Numbered from the stretch's first letter, positions 34,422 through 42,866 are shown. The stretch is 64,000 nucleotides of DNA from Bacteroidaceae bacterium (GCA_024401275.1 JAKSLJ010000010.1:36808-100807), one strand, 5' to 3'. Program-made: numbers and translations. Notes: generated by a model from the sequence alone, not told the origin.

Positions 34422-34436
34422 GTTTTTACACATTAA

Positions 34437-34546
34437 TTATATTGCGTAAAAAATAAAGTTATATTGCACAAAAAGCAAACTTATACTGCACAAAAAGCAA
34501 ATAATGTGCACAAAGAAATCAAGAATGTGCACAAAAAGAAAGAAAT
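34437..34546. repeat. 22-bp-period array upstream of etfB
   Basis: Units start at 34437, 34459, 34481, 34503 and 34525. The first three are built as TTATATTGCACAAAAAGCAA with few changes, and the last two as AATGTGCACAAAnA variants. The array ends 36 bp before the etf promoter element. Confidence 0.8.
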
Positions 34547-34581
34547 TGAGTCGATTGTGCCATTATTCCATATTTATTGTG

Positions 34582-34590
34582 TAAATTTGC
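34582..34590 (+). promoter_or_regulatory. etf operon promoter, -7 element TAAATTTGC
   Basis: Exact TAnnTTTGC match, 80 bp before etfB. Confidence 0.65.
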
Positions 34591-34670
34591 AGCCGCTATG
34601 TGCCATGGTTTTCTGCCTAAGCGCATCAGTTTCGACAAATTCGAACAAAAATAACACTTTATAAATAAAT

Positions 34671-35540
34671 ATGAAACTAAACATTATTGTGCTTGCAAAG
34701 CAAGTGCCGGACACAAGAAATGTTGGCAAGGACGCTATGACAGCGGAAGGCACTATCAACCGTGCCGCTCTTCCTGCAATCTTCAATCCGGAAGACTTGA
34801 ACGCGCTCGAACAGGCGCTTCGTCTTAAAGAACAGAATCCAGGCTCTACAGTGGGTATATTGACAATGGGCCCTCCACGCGCTGCAGAGATTATTCGTCA
34901 GGGCCTCTATCGTGGTGCCGATACAGGTTGGCTTCTTACTGACCGTCTTTTCGCCGGCGCCGACACTCTCGCTACTTCTTACGCCCTCGCTACTGCCATC
35001 AAGAAGATTGGCAATGTAGATGTTGTTATCGGTGGTCGTCAGGCTATCGACGGCGATACTGCGCAGGTAGGTCCACAGGTAGCTCAGAAGCTCGGTCTTT
35101 CTCAGGTAACATACGCTGAGGAAATCGAGAAGTGCGAAGATGGCAAGCTCACTATCCGTCGTCACATCGATGGTGGTATCGAGCTCGTTGAGGCTCCAAT
35201 GCCTATCGTAATCACTGTAAATGGTTCTGCTGCTCCTTGCCGTCCTTGCAACGCAAAGCTCGTCATGAAGTACAAGCGCGCTAATGTGCCTCTCGAGCGC
35301 ACAGAGGATATGCCATACAAGGAGCTCTACGAAGAGCGTCCATACCTCACACTCAACCAGTGGAGCGTAGCTGACGTTGATGGCGACCCAGCACAGTGCG
35401 GTCTCTCAGGCTCACCTACTAAGGTTAAGGCTATCAAGAACATCGTATTCCAGGCTAAGGAGAGCAAGACTCTCACTGGCTCTGACGAGGATCTCAATAG
35501 CTTCATCAAGGAACTCCTCGACGAGAAGATTATCGGATAG
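34671..35540 (+). CDS. etfB: Electron transfer flavoprotein beta subunit
   Basis: 289 residues starting MKLNIIVLAKQVPDTRNVG. Family hallmarks are NPEDLNALEQALRLKE, GILTMGPPRAAEIIRQGLYR, DVVIGGRQAIDGDTAQVGPQ and the C-terminal LDEKIIG. With EtfA it carries FAD and passes electrons to or from acyl-CoA dehydrogenases. The length (over 260) and the IDGDTAQVGPQVA loop match anaerobe-type Etf, some of which bifurcate electrons to ferredoxin. It is first in an etfB-etfA-acd operon. Codon choice is strongly biased, as in highly expressed genes. Confidence 0.95.
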   Translation: MKLNIIVLAKQVPDTRNVGKDAMTAEGTINRAALPAIFNPEDLNALEQALRLKEQNPGSTVGILTMGPPRAAEIIRQGLYRGADTGWLLTDRLFAGADTLATSYALATAIKKIGNVDVVIGGRQAIDGDTAQVGPQVAQKLGLSQVTYAEEIEKCEDGKLTIRRHIDGGIELVEAPMPIVITVNGSAAPCRPCNAKLVMKYKRANVPLERTEDMPYKELYEERPYLTLNQWSVADVDGDPAQCGLSGSPTKVKAIKNIVFQAKESKTLTGSDEDLNSFIKELLDEKIIG

Positions 35541-35544
35541 GCCT

Positions 35545-35713
35545 CACCCCCCTTACCCCCTCCCCGATTATGGGGAAGGGGAGTAATTAGCTTTCTTGGC
35601 TAATTATCGTATTAGGCTTTAATATTAACTATAAATATGTGATATACACCTCCCCCCTACAAAACATATCACACCCCCTCCCCATAATCGGGGAGGGGGC
35701 TTGGGGGGAGAGG
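35545..35713. repeat. Two C-rich/G-rich palindromes between etfB and etfA
   Basis: Copies lie at 35545-35584 (CCCCCTCCCCGATTATGGGG) and 35648-35713 (CCCCCTCCCCATAATCGGGG). They are close inverted counterparts of each other and each is itself palindromic. A TTAGCTTTCTTGGCTAA hairpin lies between them. The 182-bp spacer otherwise holds no gene. Confidence 0.8.
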
Positions 35714-35722
35714 CTTGTTTTT

Positions 35723-36745
35723 ATGAACAACGTATTTGTATATATAGAAATCGAAGGCACACAGGTTGCCGAAGTTTCTCAGGAGCTTCTGACTAAGGGT
35801 CGCAAGCTCGCTAATACGCTCGGCGTACAGCTCCACGCTGTTGTTGCCGGCACAGACATCAAGGGCAAGGTGGAGAGCCAGATTCTCCCATACGGCGTTG
35901 ACAAGCTCTTCTGCTTCGACGGTCCTGCACTCTTCCCTTACACATCAGCACCTCACACTTCAATCCTCGTGAACCTCTTCAAGGAAGAAGAGCCACAGAT
36001 CTGTCTCATGGGTGCTACAGTTATCGGCCGTGACCTCGGTCCTCGCGTTTCTTCATCTCTTACAAGTGGTCTTACTGCCGACTGTACAGAGCTCGAAATT
36101 GGTGAGTACGACGAGAAGAAGTCTGGCAAGCACTGGGATCAGCTCCTCTATCAGATCCGTCCTGCTTTCGGTGGTAACATCGTTGCTACTATCGTAAACC
36201 CAGAGCACCGTCCACAGATGGCTACAGTTCGTTCTGGCGTTATGCAGCGCGAGATTCTCGACGAGAACTACCAGGGCGAAGTTGTTTACCCAGACGTAAC
36301 AAAATACACTTCTGCTGAAGACTATATCGTTAAGGTTCTTGAGCGTCACGTAGAGGCTGCAAAGCACAACCTCAAGGGTGCTCCAATCGTTGTAGCTGGT
36401 GGTTACGGCGTTGGCTCTAAGGAGAACTTCGACATGCTCTTCCAGCTCGCCAAGGAACTCCACGGTGAGGTTGGTGGTAGCCGCGCAGCAGTAGATGCTG
36501 GTTGGGTTGACCACGATCGTCAGATTGGTCAGACTGGTGTCACTGTTCACCCAAAGGTTTACTTCGCAGTAGGCATCTCTGGTCAGATTCAGCACATCGC
36601 AGGTATGCAGGATTCAGGCATCATCGTTTCAATCAACAACGACCCTAACGCTCCAATCAACAAGATTGCTGACTACGTTATCGTCGGCGACTGCGAAGAG
36701 GTAGTTCCAAAGCTCATTAAGTATTACAAGCAGAATAATAAATAG
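35723..36745 (+). CDS. etfA: Electron transfer flavoprotein alpha subunit
   Basis: 340 residues from MNNVFVYIEIEGTQVAEVSQ; an in-frame Met at 35639 would put the G/C palindrome into the protein. The N-terminal domain (1-190) is followed by the FAD-binding domain: GGYGVGSKENF, SRAAVDAGWVDHDRQIGQTG, VYFAVGISGQIQHIAG and SINNDPNAPINKIADYVIV. It pairs with EtfB and passes electrons to or from the acyl-CoA dehydrogenase encoded 9 bp downstream. Confidence 0.95.
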   Translation: MNNVFVYIEIEGTQVAEVSQELLTKGRKLANTLGVQLHAVVAGTDIKGKVESQILPYGVDKLFCFDGPALFPYTSAPHTSILVNLFKEEEPQICLMGATVIGRDLGPRVSSSLTSGLTADCTELEIGEYDEKKSGKHWDQLLYQIRPAFGGNIVATIVNPEHRPQMATVRSGVMQREILDENYQGEVVYPDVTKYTSAEDYIVKVLERHVEAAKHNLKGAPIVVAGGYGVGSKENFDMLFQLAKELHGEVGGSRAAVDAGWVDHDRQIGQTGVTVHPKVYFAVGISGQIQHIAGMQDSGIIVSINNDPNAPINKIADYVIVGDCEEVVPKLIKYYKQNNK

Positions 36746-36754
36746 GCCTCACCC

Positions 36755-38446
36755 ATGATAAATCCATCAATAGAATTCCACCTTCATCACCCATTGATGA
36801 AGCGTATCGTTGACCTTAAGGAACGCGATTACGAAGATAAGGCAAAGTTTGAAGATGCTCCAGTTGATTACGAGGATGCCATCGAAAACTACAAGCAGAT
36901 TCTCGACATCACAACAGACATCTGCGATAACGTTATTTCCCCTAACGCAGAGAGCGTTGACCTTGAAGGTCCACACCTTGAGAACGGTCGCATGATCTAT
37001 GCTTCAAAGACTTACGAGAACCTTGACGTTACTCGCAAGGCTGGTCTTTGGGGTATCTCTATGCCACGTCGCTACGGCGGTCTCAACCTCCCTAACACAA
37101 CCTTCTCAATGCTCTCAGAGGTTATCTCTGCTGCCGACGCTGGCTTCCAGAATGTATGGTCACTCCAGTCTTGTATCGACACTCTCTACGAGTTCGGTTC
37201 TGAGGAGCAGCGCGAGAAGTACATCCCACGCATCTGCCAGGGCGAGACAATGTCTATGGACCTCACTGAGCCAGACGCAGGTTCCGACCTCCAGTCTGTA
37301 ATGCTCAAGGCTACATACTCAGAGGAAGAAGGCTGCTGGCTCCTCAACGGCGTTAAGCGCTTCATCACTAACGGTGACTCTGACATCCACCTCGTTCTTG
37401 CTCGTTCTGAGGACGGCACAAAGGACGGTCGTGGTCTTTCTATGTTCATCTACGACAAGCGCCAGGGCGGTGTTGATGTTCGCCACATCGAGCACAAGCT
37501 CGGTATCCACGGTTCACCAACTTGTGAGCTCACTTACAAGAACGCGAAGGCAGAACTCTGCGGTTCACGCAAGCTCGGACTTATCAAGTATGTCATGGCT
37601 CTCATGAACGGTGCTCGTCTCGGTATCGCAGCACAGTCAGTGGGTGTTGAGCAGGAGGCTTACAACGAGGCTCTCGCTTATGCTAAGGAGCGTGCACAGT
37701 TCGGCACAAAGATCATCGACTTCCCAGCTGTTTACGACATGCTCTCTCGCATGAAGGCTAAGCTCGACGCAGGTCGTTCACTCCTTTACATGACAGCTCG
37801 CTACGTAGATATCTACAAGGCACTCGAGGACATCCAGCGCGACCGCAAGCTCACTCCAGAGGAGAAGGCAGAACTCAAGAAGTATCAGCGTATGGCTGAT
37901 GCCTTCACTCCAATGGCTAAGGGTATGAACTCTGAGTACGCTAACCAGAATGCTTACGACGCAATCTCTGTACACGGTGGTTCAGGCTTCATCATGGAGT
38001 ATAAGTCACAGCGCCTCTTCCGTGACGCTCGTATCTTCTCTATCTACGAGGGTACTACTCAGCTTCAGGTTGTTGCAGCTATCCGCTACATCATGAACGG
38101 CACTACACTTGGCTACATCAAGGAGATGATGGAGTCTGAGGTTGCTGATTCTCTCAAGCCATTGAAGGCTCGCGTTGCTAAGCTCGTTGAGAAGCTCGAG
38201 GCTGCCATCGCTTATGTTAAGGAAGCTGGCAACCAGGATATGCAGGACTTCCTCGCTCGCCGTCTCTACGAAATGACTTGCGAGATCATCATGTCTCTCC
38301 TCATCCTCGACGACGCAACAGTTTCTCCAGAACTCTTCGAGAAGTCTGCTAACGTTTATGTTCGTATGGCTGAAGGCAACTGCAACGGCAACTACGAGTA
38401 CATCATGAACTTCAAGGCAGAGGAAATCGAAAGCTTCAAAGCATAA
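36755..38446 (+). CDS. Acyl-CoA dehydrogenase (Etf-linked)
   Basis: 563 residues. Acyl-CoA dehydrogenase N, middle and C domains occupy about 40-450: GLWGISMPRRYGGLNLPNT, MDLTEPDAGSDLQSV, GVKRFITNGDSD and IFSIYEGTTQLQ, with Glu432 as the probable catalytic base. A C-terminal helical extension (about 455-563) makes it longer than the usual 380-residue enzymes and is typical of the long acyl-CoA dehydrogenases. The gene is last in the etfB-etfA-acd operon. Substrate chain length cannot be read from the sequence. The reaction could run as a reductase (butyryl-CoA type) in an anaerobe; that is inference. Confidence 0.9.
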   Translation: MINPSIEFHLHHPLMKRIVDLKERDYEDKAKFEDAPVDYEDAIENYKQILDITTDICDNVISPNAESVDLEGPHLENGRMIYASKTYENLDVTRKAGLWGISMPRRYGGLNLPNTTFSMLSEVISAADAGFQNVWSLQSCIDTLYEFGSEEQREKYIPRICQGETMSMDLTEPDAGSDLQSVMLKATYSEEEGCWLLNGVKRFITNGDSDIHLVLARSEDGTKDGRGLSMFIYDKRQGGVDVRHIEHKLGIHGSPTCELTYKNAKAELCGSRKLGLIKYVMALMNGARLGIAAQSVGVEQEAYNEALAYAKERAQFGTKIIDFPAVYDMLSRMKAKLDAGRSLLYMTARYVDIYKALEDIQRDRKLTPEEKAELKKYQRMADAFTPMAKGMNSEYANQNAYDAISVHGGSGFIMEYKSQRLFRDARIFSIYEGTTQLQVVAAIRYIMNGTTLGYIKEMMESEVADSLKPLKARVAKLVEKLEAAIAYVKEAGNQDMQDFLARRLYEMTCEIIMSLLILDDATVSPELFEKSANVYVRMAEGNCNGNYEYIMNFKAEEIESFKA

Positions 38447-38471
38447 TCCAAAAAGCAAACTATATACCCAA

Positions 38472-38511
38472 AGGCGGAAAGCTGGTTTATCATAACCGCT
38501 TTCCGCTTTTT
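38472..38511 (+). terminator. Terminator of the etf-acd operon
   Basis: GCGGAAAGC pairs with GCTTTCCGC across a 15-nt loop, followed by TTTTT. It lies 26 bp after the acd stop codon. Confidence 0.85.
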
Positions 38512-38544
38512 GCCTATAATAACAACTTACACTTTGAATGAACT

Positions 38545-39981
38545 ATGCCACCTTTGATGATAGCCATACTGGTATTTTGGGCGCTGCATTTCGCTATCTG
38601 CATTATTCTTTTTCATGCAGACGAATTCGGATGCAACCGTCCTGAGTGGATTCAAAATATCGACCAATACCTGGACGAGCATCAAAAATTGGAATTTGTA
38701 TTATATCGCCATTTCTTTCCTCTGATGCTGGTCTATGCCGTATTTTATTACCCCATAGACATGATCCTTTATGGCATCATCAGCTATATTAGAGAAAAGT
38801 GGTTTCCAAGAAAAACACCAGAGATCAGAATTGGAGAGAGAAAAAGACCAGAGAGCCTCGACAAGATGGTTATTGACACATCCAGATCCATTAACGTACT
38901 TGTTTCTACAGACATCAATTACGTTTCTGATGGCAATCAGATTCTCTATATTGAGAACGAATATGATGAAGAGGTAAACAAGTTCATACAGGACAATATC
39001 GTTGAGATTAGGTTTGCATGCCACTCCAAACAATATGAATTCGTCTATATTCCGCTTGATGCTAAGCGCATCTTTACAAAGGAGAAGATACGCTATGCCT
39101 GCCCTTGGGCTACTGAAGACCAGATAGAACAGCTGGTTCCACAGAACAGCAACTGGATCATGAAGTATGTCAACACCATGAAAAAACCAATGGTGTATCA
39201 ATATGACGAGGAAAAAGGCATCTTCTATAACTGTGCTCCACCGGCAGAGTTTATTCCGCCAGGCTTCATCGCCAGCAAACGATTTACGCATGGGGACGAA
39301 GAGCGTGGTTTCTATCACGTCTATTCGCATTATCCCGTTCGACCTGACGAGATTAATGATGTCCGACAGTGGATGAAGGAGTTACTGAGAGACGCTTTCC
39401 GCTCAGGCGTTCTCAACAAGACGAAAGACGACCCGGAAGAAGATGATGCAGACTCAACATTCTTCAATCAGAGTCGTGAGATTATGGACGAAATCCGCCA
39501 GAAGGTGGAGCAGCTGCGTTCCCTTGGCATCAGCGAGGCTATCATCAAGGATCTCTTCATGCCAAAGCAAGAACTAAGTCGAATGCTGATAACGAAAGAC
39601 TACCGCATTTTCCTGCCCGACTACAACAACATGGAGATAAAGTTGACAGCTCTGCCAAAGGCTGTGTATTTCCTTTTCCTTCGTCATCCGGAAGGTATCA
39701 TGTTCAAGGAACTCTCCGACTATCGACATGAACTGGCATCCATCTACAATAAGCTCACCAACCGCTCCGACAACGAAGCCGTTCGCCAGAGCATAGACGA
39801 CATCACAAACCCTCTGAAGAACTCCATCAACGAAAAGTGCGCCCGCATAAGGGAAGCTTTTGTCGGCAAGTTCAGCGAAAGCATTGCACAGAACTACATC
39901 GTGATAGGCTATAGAGGCGAACCGAAGAAGATTACCCTCGACCGCTCGCTGGTAACGTGGGAGAAGGAAATGGAGAAATAA
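38545..39981 (+). CDS. Membrane-anchored protein of unknown function
   Basis: 478 residues. Two membrane helices near the N-terminus (about 4-24 and 54-80: MIAILVFWALHFAICIILF; FPLMLVYAVFYYPIDMILYG). A central soluble region (100-330) includes an acidic linker DDPEEDDAD. The C-terminal 110 residues (LPKAVYFLFLRHPEGIMFKE, NSINEKCARIREAFVGKF, GYRGEPKKITLDRSLVTWE) form a small helical domain I have seen only in unnamed Bacteroidales proteins; it has the look of a winged-helix-like or regulatory module. Function unknown. A terminator follows immediately. Confidence 0.65.
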   Translation: MPPLMIAILVFWALHFAICIILFHADEFGCNRPEWIQNIDQYLDEHQKLEFVLYRHFFPLMLVYAVFYYPIDMILYGIISYIREKWFPRKTPEIRIGERKRPESLDKMVIDTSRSINVLVSTDINYVSDGNQILYIENEYDEEVNKFIQDNIVEIRFACHSKQYEFVYIPLDAKRIFTKEKIRYACPWATEDQIEQLVPQNSNWIMKYVNTMKKPMVYQYDEEKGIFYNCAPPAEFIPPGFIASKRFTHGDEERGFYHVYSHYPVRPDEINDVRQWMKELLRDAFRSGVLNKTKDDPEEDDADSTFFNQSREIMDEIRQKVEQLRSLGISEAIIKDLFMPKQELSRMLITKDYRIFLPDYNNMEIKLTALPKAVYFLFLRHPEGIMFKELSDYRHELASIYNKLTNRSDNEAVRQSIDDITNPLKNSINEKCARIREAFVGKFSESIAQNYIVIGYRGEPKKITLDRSLVTWEKEMEK

Positions 39982-39995
39982 CAAAAAGAAAAGTC

Positions 39996-40026
39996 AAATC
40001 CGTGCAAGGCTTGCACGGATTTTTTT
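39996..40026 (+). terminator. Rho-independent terminator
   Basis: AATCCGTGCAA pairs with TTGCACGGATT, followed by a T run, 15 bp after the gene at 38545-39981. Confidence 0.88.
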
Positions 40027-40043
40027 ATGTCCATCATATTGAG

Positions 40044-40052
40044 TAACTTTGC
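40044..40052 (+). promoter_or_regulatory. -7 promoter element TAACTTTGC
   Basis: Exact TAnnTTTGC match, 32 bp before the leucine-rich gene start at 40085. It supports that start over the in-frame ATG at 40049, which lies within the element. Confidence 0.65.
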
Positions 40053-40084
40053 ACCGCAAAACCATCAACTATAAACTCATCATT

Positions 40085-40558
40085 ATGGACACAACTGTTA
40101 CATTCTACCCAAAGCTCTACCTTAGATCATTCAAGGAAAACGCCATTGGCTTCCGCTCCATCAGAAGCAATCAGCCAGCAAGGACAGACATCACGAAGGC
40201 AATCATACCCGACGGCGCACTGATGCTCTGCGACAAGCTCTTCAAGAATTGCAAGTCTCTGACCGACATCGAGATACCAGAATCCGTAGATTACATCAAC
40301 GACCAGGTCTTCATGGACTGCATCTCACTCAAGGAAATCCGTCTCCCCCACTCCATGCAGAAGATTGGCAAGGAAGCCTTCAAGAACTGCCTATCCCTCG
40401 AATCCATCCGCATCCCTCGCGGCATCACAAACACAGAAGACTTCCCAAAAATATTCAGCAACTGCATAAGCCTCAAGCTCATTGAGCTGCCACAAGAATT
40501 GCAAGCAGACGTTCCAGACGGTTTGTTTGACGAAAGTGTGGAAGTGAGGTTTTATTGA
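40085..40558 (+). CDS. Leucine-rich repeat (BspA-like) protein without a signal peptide
   Basis: 157 residues from MDTTVTFYPKLYLRSFKENA. Residues about 45-150 hold LRR_5 repeats of the pattern C-K-S/L-L-x-x-I-x-I-P: LFKNCKSLTDIEIPESVDYI, FMDCISLKEIRLPHSMQKI, FKNCLSLESIRIPRGI and FSNCISLKLIELP. No signal peptide or anchor is visible, unlike the other BspA-type protein of the window, so it may act in the cytoplasm. Function unknown. Confidence 0.8.
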   Translation: MDTTVTFYPKLYLRSFKENAIGFRSIRSNQPARTDITKAIIPDGALMLCDKLFKNCKSLTDIEIPESVDYINDQVFMDCISLKEIRLPHSMQKIGKEAFKNCLSLESIRIPRGITNTEDFPKIFSNCISLKLIELPQELQADVPDGLFDESVEVRFY

Positions 40559-40559
40559 T

Positions 40560-40585
40560 TATGGAGGTGGGGTACTCTCACCGCA
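40560..40585 (+). repeat. 26-bp palindrome-containing repeat (copy 2)
   Basis: Begins TATGGAGGTG and ends CTCACCGCA, matching 9515-9540 with 3 differences. Here it lies directly after the stop codon of the leucine-rich protein gene. Confidence 0.6.
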
Positions 40586-40693
40586 CTACCAGAAATGCTC
40601 TACAAAAGCTCTATTTTCGTTCAATAAACACTAATTTTTCAGCATTCTCACAACATTTCTTGCAAATATCTTGCTCCGTTTTAATATTTTTAT

Positions 40694-40702
40694 TACTTTT
40701 GC
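40694..40702 (+). promoter_or_regulatory. -7 promoter element TACTTTTGC
   Basis: Exact TAnnTTTGC match with no convincing coding start close downstream. It could drive a non-coding transcript of about 300 nt ending at the terminator-like hairpin near 41012. Confidence 0.5.
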
Positions 40703-40919
40703 CACGTCTTATCGCTCAAAAAAGTCTCTTACGGCTGCGAGTGTAAGATGGTATTACATAAAAGGCGTAACTGTACGTTTTGTATTTGACGTGTTAGAAC
40801 TTCGCAACTTCAAACCTCTTGTCAAGAACAAAGCAACGGGAACGCCCTATGGTTTGACTATATACTTCATTCAGACGACTTTTGTAATTCAACTGTCGTT
40901 AGGATTTATATATACTCAT

Positions 40920-41015
40920 AAACGTGGGGCTTTCAACGTTGCTCGTTTCGGCAAGAGGGGCAATGCGAAGGCCTTAACACGTGGAACGAGCGACAGAACT
41001 GGCTCCACGTTTTTT
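40920..41015 (+). ncRNA. Candidate structured small RNA with 6S-like layout
   Basis: AAACGTGG at 40920-40927 pairs with CCACGTTT at 41005-41012. A symmetric internal loop of 10 + 10 nt follows, and then GTTGCTCGTT (40938-40947) pairs with AACGAGCGAC (40985-40994), with one G-U pair. The outer stem ends in a T run, so the 3' end can act as a terminator. A closing stem, a large central bubble and an upper stem are the arrangement of 6S RNA, which mimics an open promoter; Bacteroidetes 6S RNAs are known to be short. The identity is inference: this could instead be the folded 3' end of a longer transcript from 40694. Confidence 0.4.
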
Positions 41016-41085
41016 GTGTGATATGCTGAAACAAGAAAACTAAAACATCTAGAAGGGAGCCACTAGAACTAATTGTAAATAACAT

Positions 41086-41187
41086 ATGGGAATCTTTAAT
41101 TGGTTCAATTGCAAGGTCACGAACAAGGTCGGTCGTAAATATTTCTCCAATTTGGGATGCTTTAATGCACAAAAAGAGCATGAATAG
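41086..41187 (+). CDS. Possible small protein, 33 residues
   Basis: A frame from ATG reads MGIFNWFNCKVTNKVGRKYF, then SNLGCFNAQKEHE and a stop. The composition looks coding, with aromatic, Asn and Lys residues as in real proteins. It precedes the membrane protein gene at 41229 by 41 bp on the same strand. It may be a small gene or the truncated start of a longer one. No family recognised. Confidence 0.3.
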   Translation: MGIFNWFNCKVTNKVGRKYFSNLGCFNAQKEHE

Positions 41188-41228
41188 ACAACAAAATATT
41201 GATTTGACAATTAAACAAGAATCGTAAA

Positions 41229-41810
41229 ATGGAACTAACGGAAAAGAAATCATCACTTCTAAAAGGCTTATTAGAACCCGAATATAACGATTATAAGCAT
41301 ACTGCAAGAATCATTGTGGCAATTTTTCTTATATTGTCTGTAATACTTTGGACACTCTCATACTTCTTTTATTGGTCAGTTGTTTGTTGGTTATTACATT
41401 TCTTATCGGGATTCACACTTATAACCTTAGTGGTCATGGGGGCTTTTGTTTTATTAACAGACATTCAGGTTAATGTACCTGTACCACAATTTCGTGGTGA
41501 ACAAATCAAAAAACCACTAAAGTACAAACTGGTTATAGCCTGGAATATTCTGGTACTAATAACTTGCATTGTGGGATTTTACCAACTAGGTTATCTAAGA
41601 ACTATGTATAATGTGAAATGCTCAAAAGTTTATGTTGCCGATGAAGAACATTTCCATATATTTGACGACTGTGAGGAAATATCAGGTTATGGCGAATGGA
41701 TATATGGCCATGAAGCTCTTGATGACGGTAAAATCCCATGTCAAGCTTGCGAGGACTATGTGGAAGAAATGGAATCTGAAACAATAGACGCACACACTAA
41801 ACGAAATTAG
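41229..41810 (+). CDS. Membrane protein of unknown function
   Basis: 193 residues. Three membrane helices at about 27-50, 55-78 and 98-120 (IIVAIFLILSVILWTLSYFF; LVIAWNILVLITCIVGFY). The C-terminal soluble tail has paired cysteines in VKCSKVYV, DDCEEISGYGEW and KIPCQACEDYVEEME, with His-Phe-His before them, and could bind a metal. The tail resembles small modules in which a residue of the form C-x-x-C follows an acidic run. Family not recognised. Base composition is more AT-rich than the flanking operons. Confidence 0.6.
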   Translation: MELTEKKSSLLKGLLEPEYNDYKHTARIIVAIFLILSVILWTLSYFFYWSVVCWLLHFLSGFTLITLVVMGAFVLLTDIQVNVPVPQFRGEQIKKPLKYKLVIAWNILVLITCIVGFYQLGYLRTMYNVKCSKVYVADEEHFHIFDDCEEISGYGEWIYGHEALDDGKIPCQACEDYVEEMESETIDAHTKRN

Positions 41811-41861
41811 TCATACTACGCTATACGTTTCTATAAGTCACCTAAATTAATAATTACTATC

Positions 41862-42542
41862 ATGTTTAGAAATTTCTCTTTGGCAGGTGTAATAGCTCAT
41901 CTCGTCACGTCTCTTTTTGCGGGATTTATTTGTTATCTTGTTTGTTCGCTATTTAGTTTTTCCTTCAATCCTTCAGAATGGAATGGAGTTTCTATTGTAT
42001 GTGAATGGATAGGAATCATCTGGGTTGGTTGGTATTTTATAAGTACATTAATTTCTCCACCACCAGCTTACATTAAGCAAGGTATTCCTAGGAAAGACGC
42101 AGAAATGATCGTAAAATATTATGGAACCTATGCTGCGGAATTATCAAAGATGCAAAAGTTCACTATTCTTGCTCAATACGCAAAATACAGGGAACTAATG
42201 GAAAATTATAACTTTGATGATAGAATCATTGTTCAGATTGAAACTCTTGTTGCCAAGGGACTAGGGGTGAGATATGGACGTGCAAACTATTTTGAGAATA
42301 TTGACAGGGCAGAAACTGCTCACCAAATAGAGTTTCTGAAAGGACAAAGATATTTAACAGACGTAATGATTGTGCATTTCCATATTATGACACTTGCGGC
42401 CAATGGGCAAGGACTGCCTTCTGAGATGAAAGATTTAATGTATCAAGCAGAAGCACAAGAGTTATGTAGAAGACAATATACTGAATTTGGTTATACAGAT
42501 GAAGAAGCCCAAGCTGTAGTGAGAAAAGCTACTGGGCAATAA
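41862..42542 (+). CDS. Membrane-anchored protein of unknown function
   Basis: 226 residues. Two membrane helices near the N-terminus (about 8-30 and 46-66). A helical soluble domain follows, residues 75-226 (DAEMIVKYYGTYAAELSKMQ, LVAKGLGVRYGRANYFENID). No catalytic motif is visible. The gene lies 51 bp after the preceding membrane-protein gene on the same strand, so the two may act together. Composition is AT-rich. Confidence 0.6.
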   Translation: MFRNFSLAGVIAHLVTSLFAGFICYLVCSLFSFSFNPSEWNGVSIVCEWIGIIWVGWYFISTLISPPPAYIKQGIPRKDAEMIVKYYGTYAAELSKMQKFTILAQYAKYRELMENYNFDDRIIVQIETLVAKGLGVRYGRANYFENIDRAETAHQIEFLKGQRYLTDVMIVHFHIMTLAANGQGLPSEMKDLMYQAEAQELCRRQYTEFGYTDEEAQAVVRKATGQ

Positions 42543-42602
42543 CAACTATTTGTGTTCAAGATAAAATCCAAAGGAAGCACCACCATGCTAAGGTAAAATA
42601 TT

Positions 42603-42866
42603 ATGAAACACCTCCTTACCCTATCAATCATACTCTGCACCATCGCCTGCTCTTCAGGCAAGCCTAAGGTGGCGTCATCGCCTGACGAGCAATGTATTGC
42701 TACAACCCAGAAAGGCACTAGGTGTCAGTTGGAGGTTGAGGGCAATTCTAGTTATTGCTCTCTCCATAACCCAGAATACGACAAATGCCAGGCTACGACA
42801 AAAAGCGGAAAACCTTGTAGCAGAAATGCAGAAAGAGGTAGCAACTACTGCTGGCAGCATCAATAG
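42603..42866 (+). CDS. Small cysteine-rich lipoprotein (DUF5763-like)
   Basis: 87 residues. Lipoprotein signal with lipobox TIACS. Two copies of a cysteine-histidine unit follow: CIATTQKGTRCQLEVE with SSYCSLHN, and CQATTKSGKPCSRNAE with SNYCWQH. Each has the order C-x-A-T-T-x-x-G-x-x-C and a final C-x-x-H, as in the zinc-finger-like DUF5763 family. It is probably exported and metal-binding; function unknown. Confidence 0.75.
   Translation: MKHLLTLSIILCTIACSSGKPKVASSPDEQCIATTQKGTRCQLEVEGNSSYCSLHNPEYDKCQATTKSGKPCSRNAERGSNYCWQHQ

Noticed and set aside
40671-41021. 116-codon frame overlapping the candidate RNA
   Set aside because: No family resemblance, no signal, and its end is encoded by the hairpin; the RNA structure explains the region better. 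A decayed gene start is still possible.
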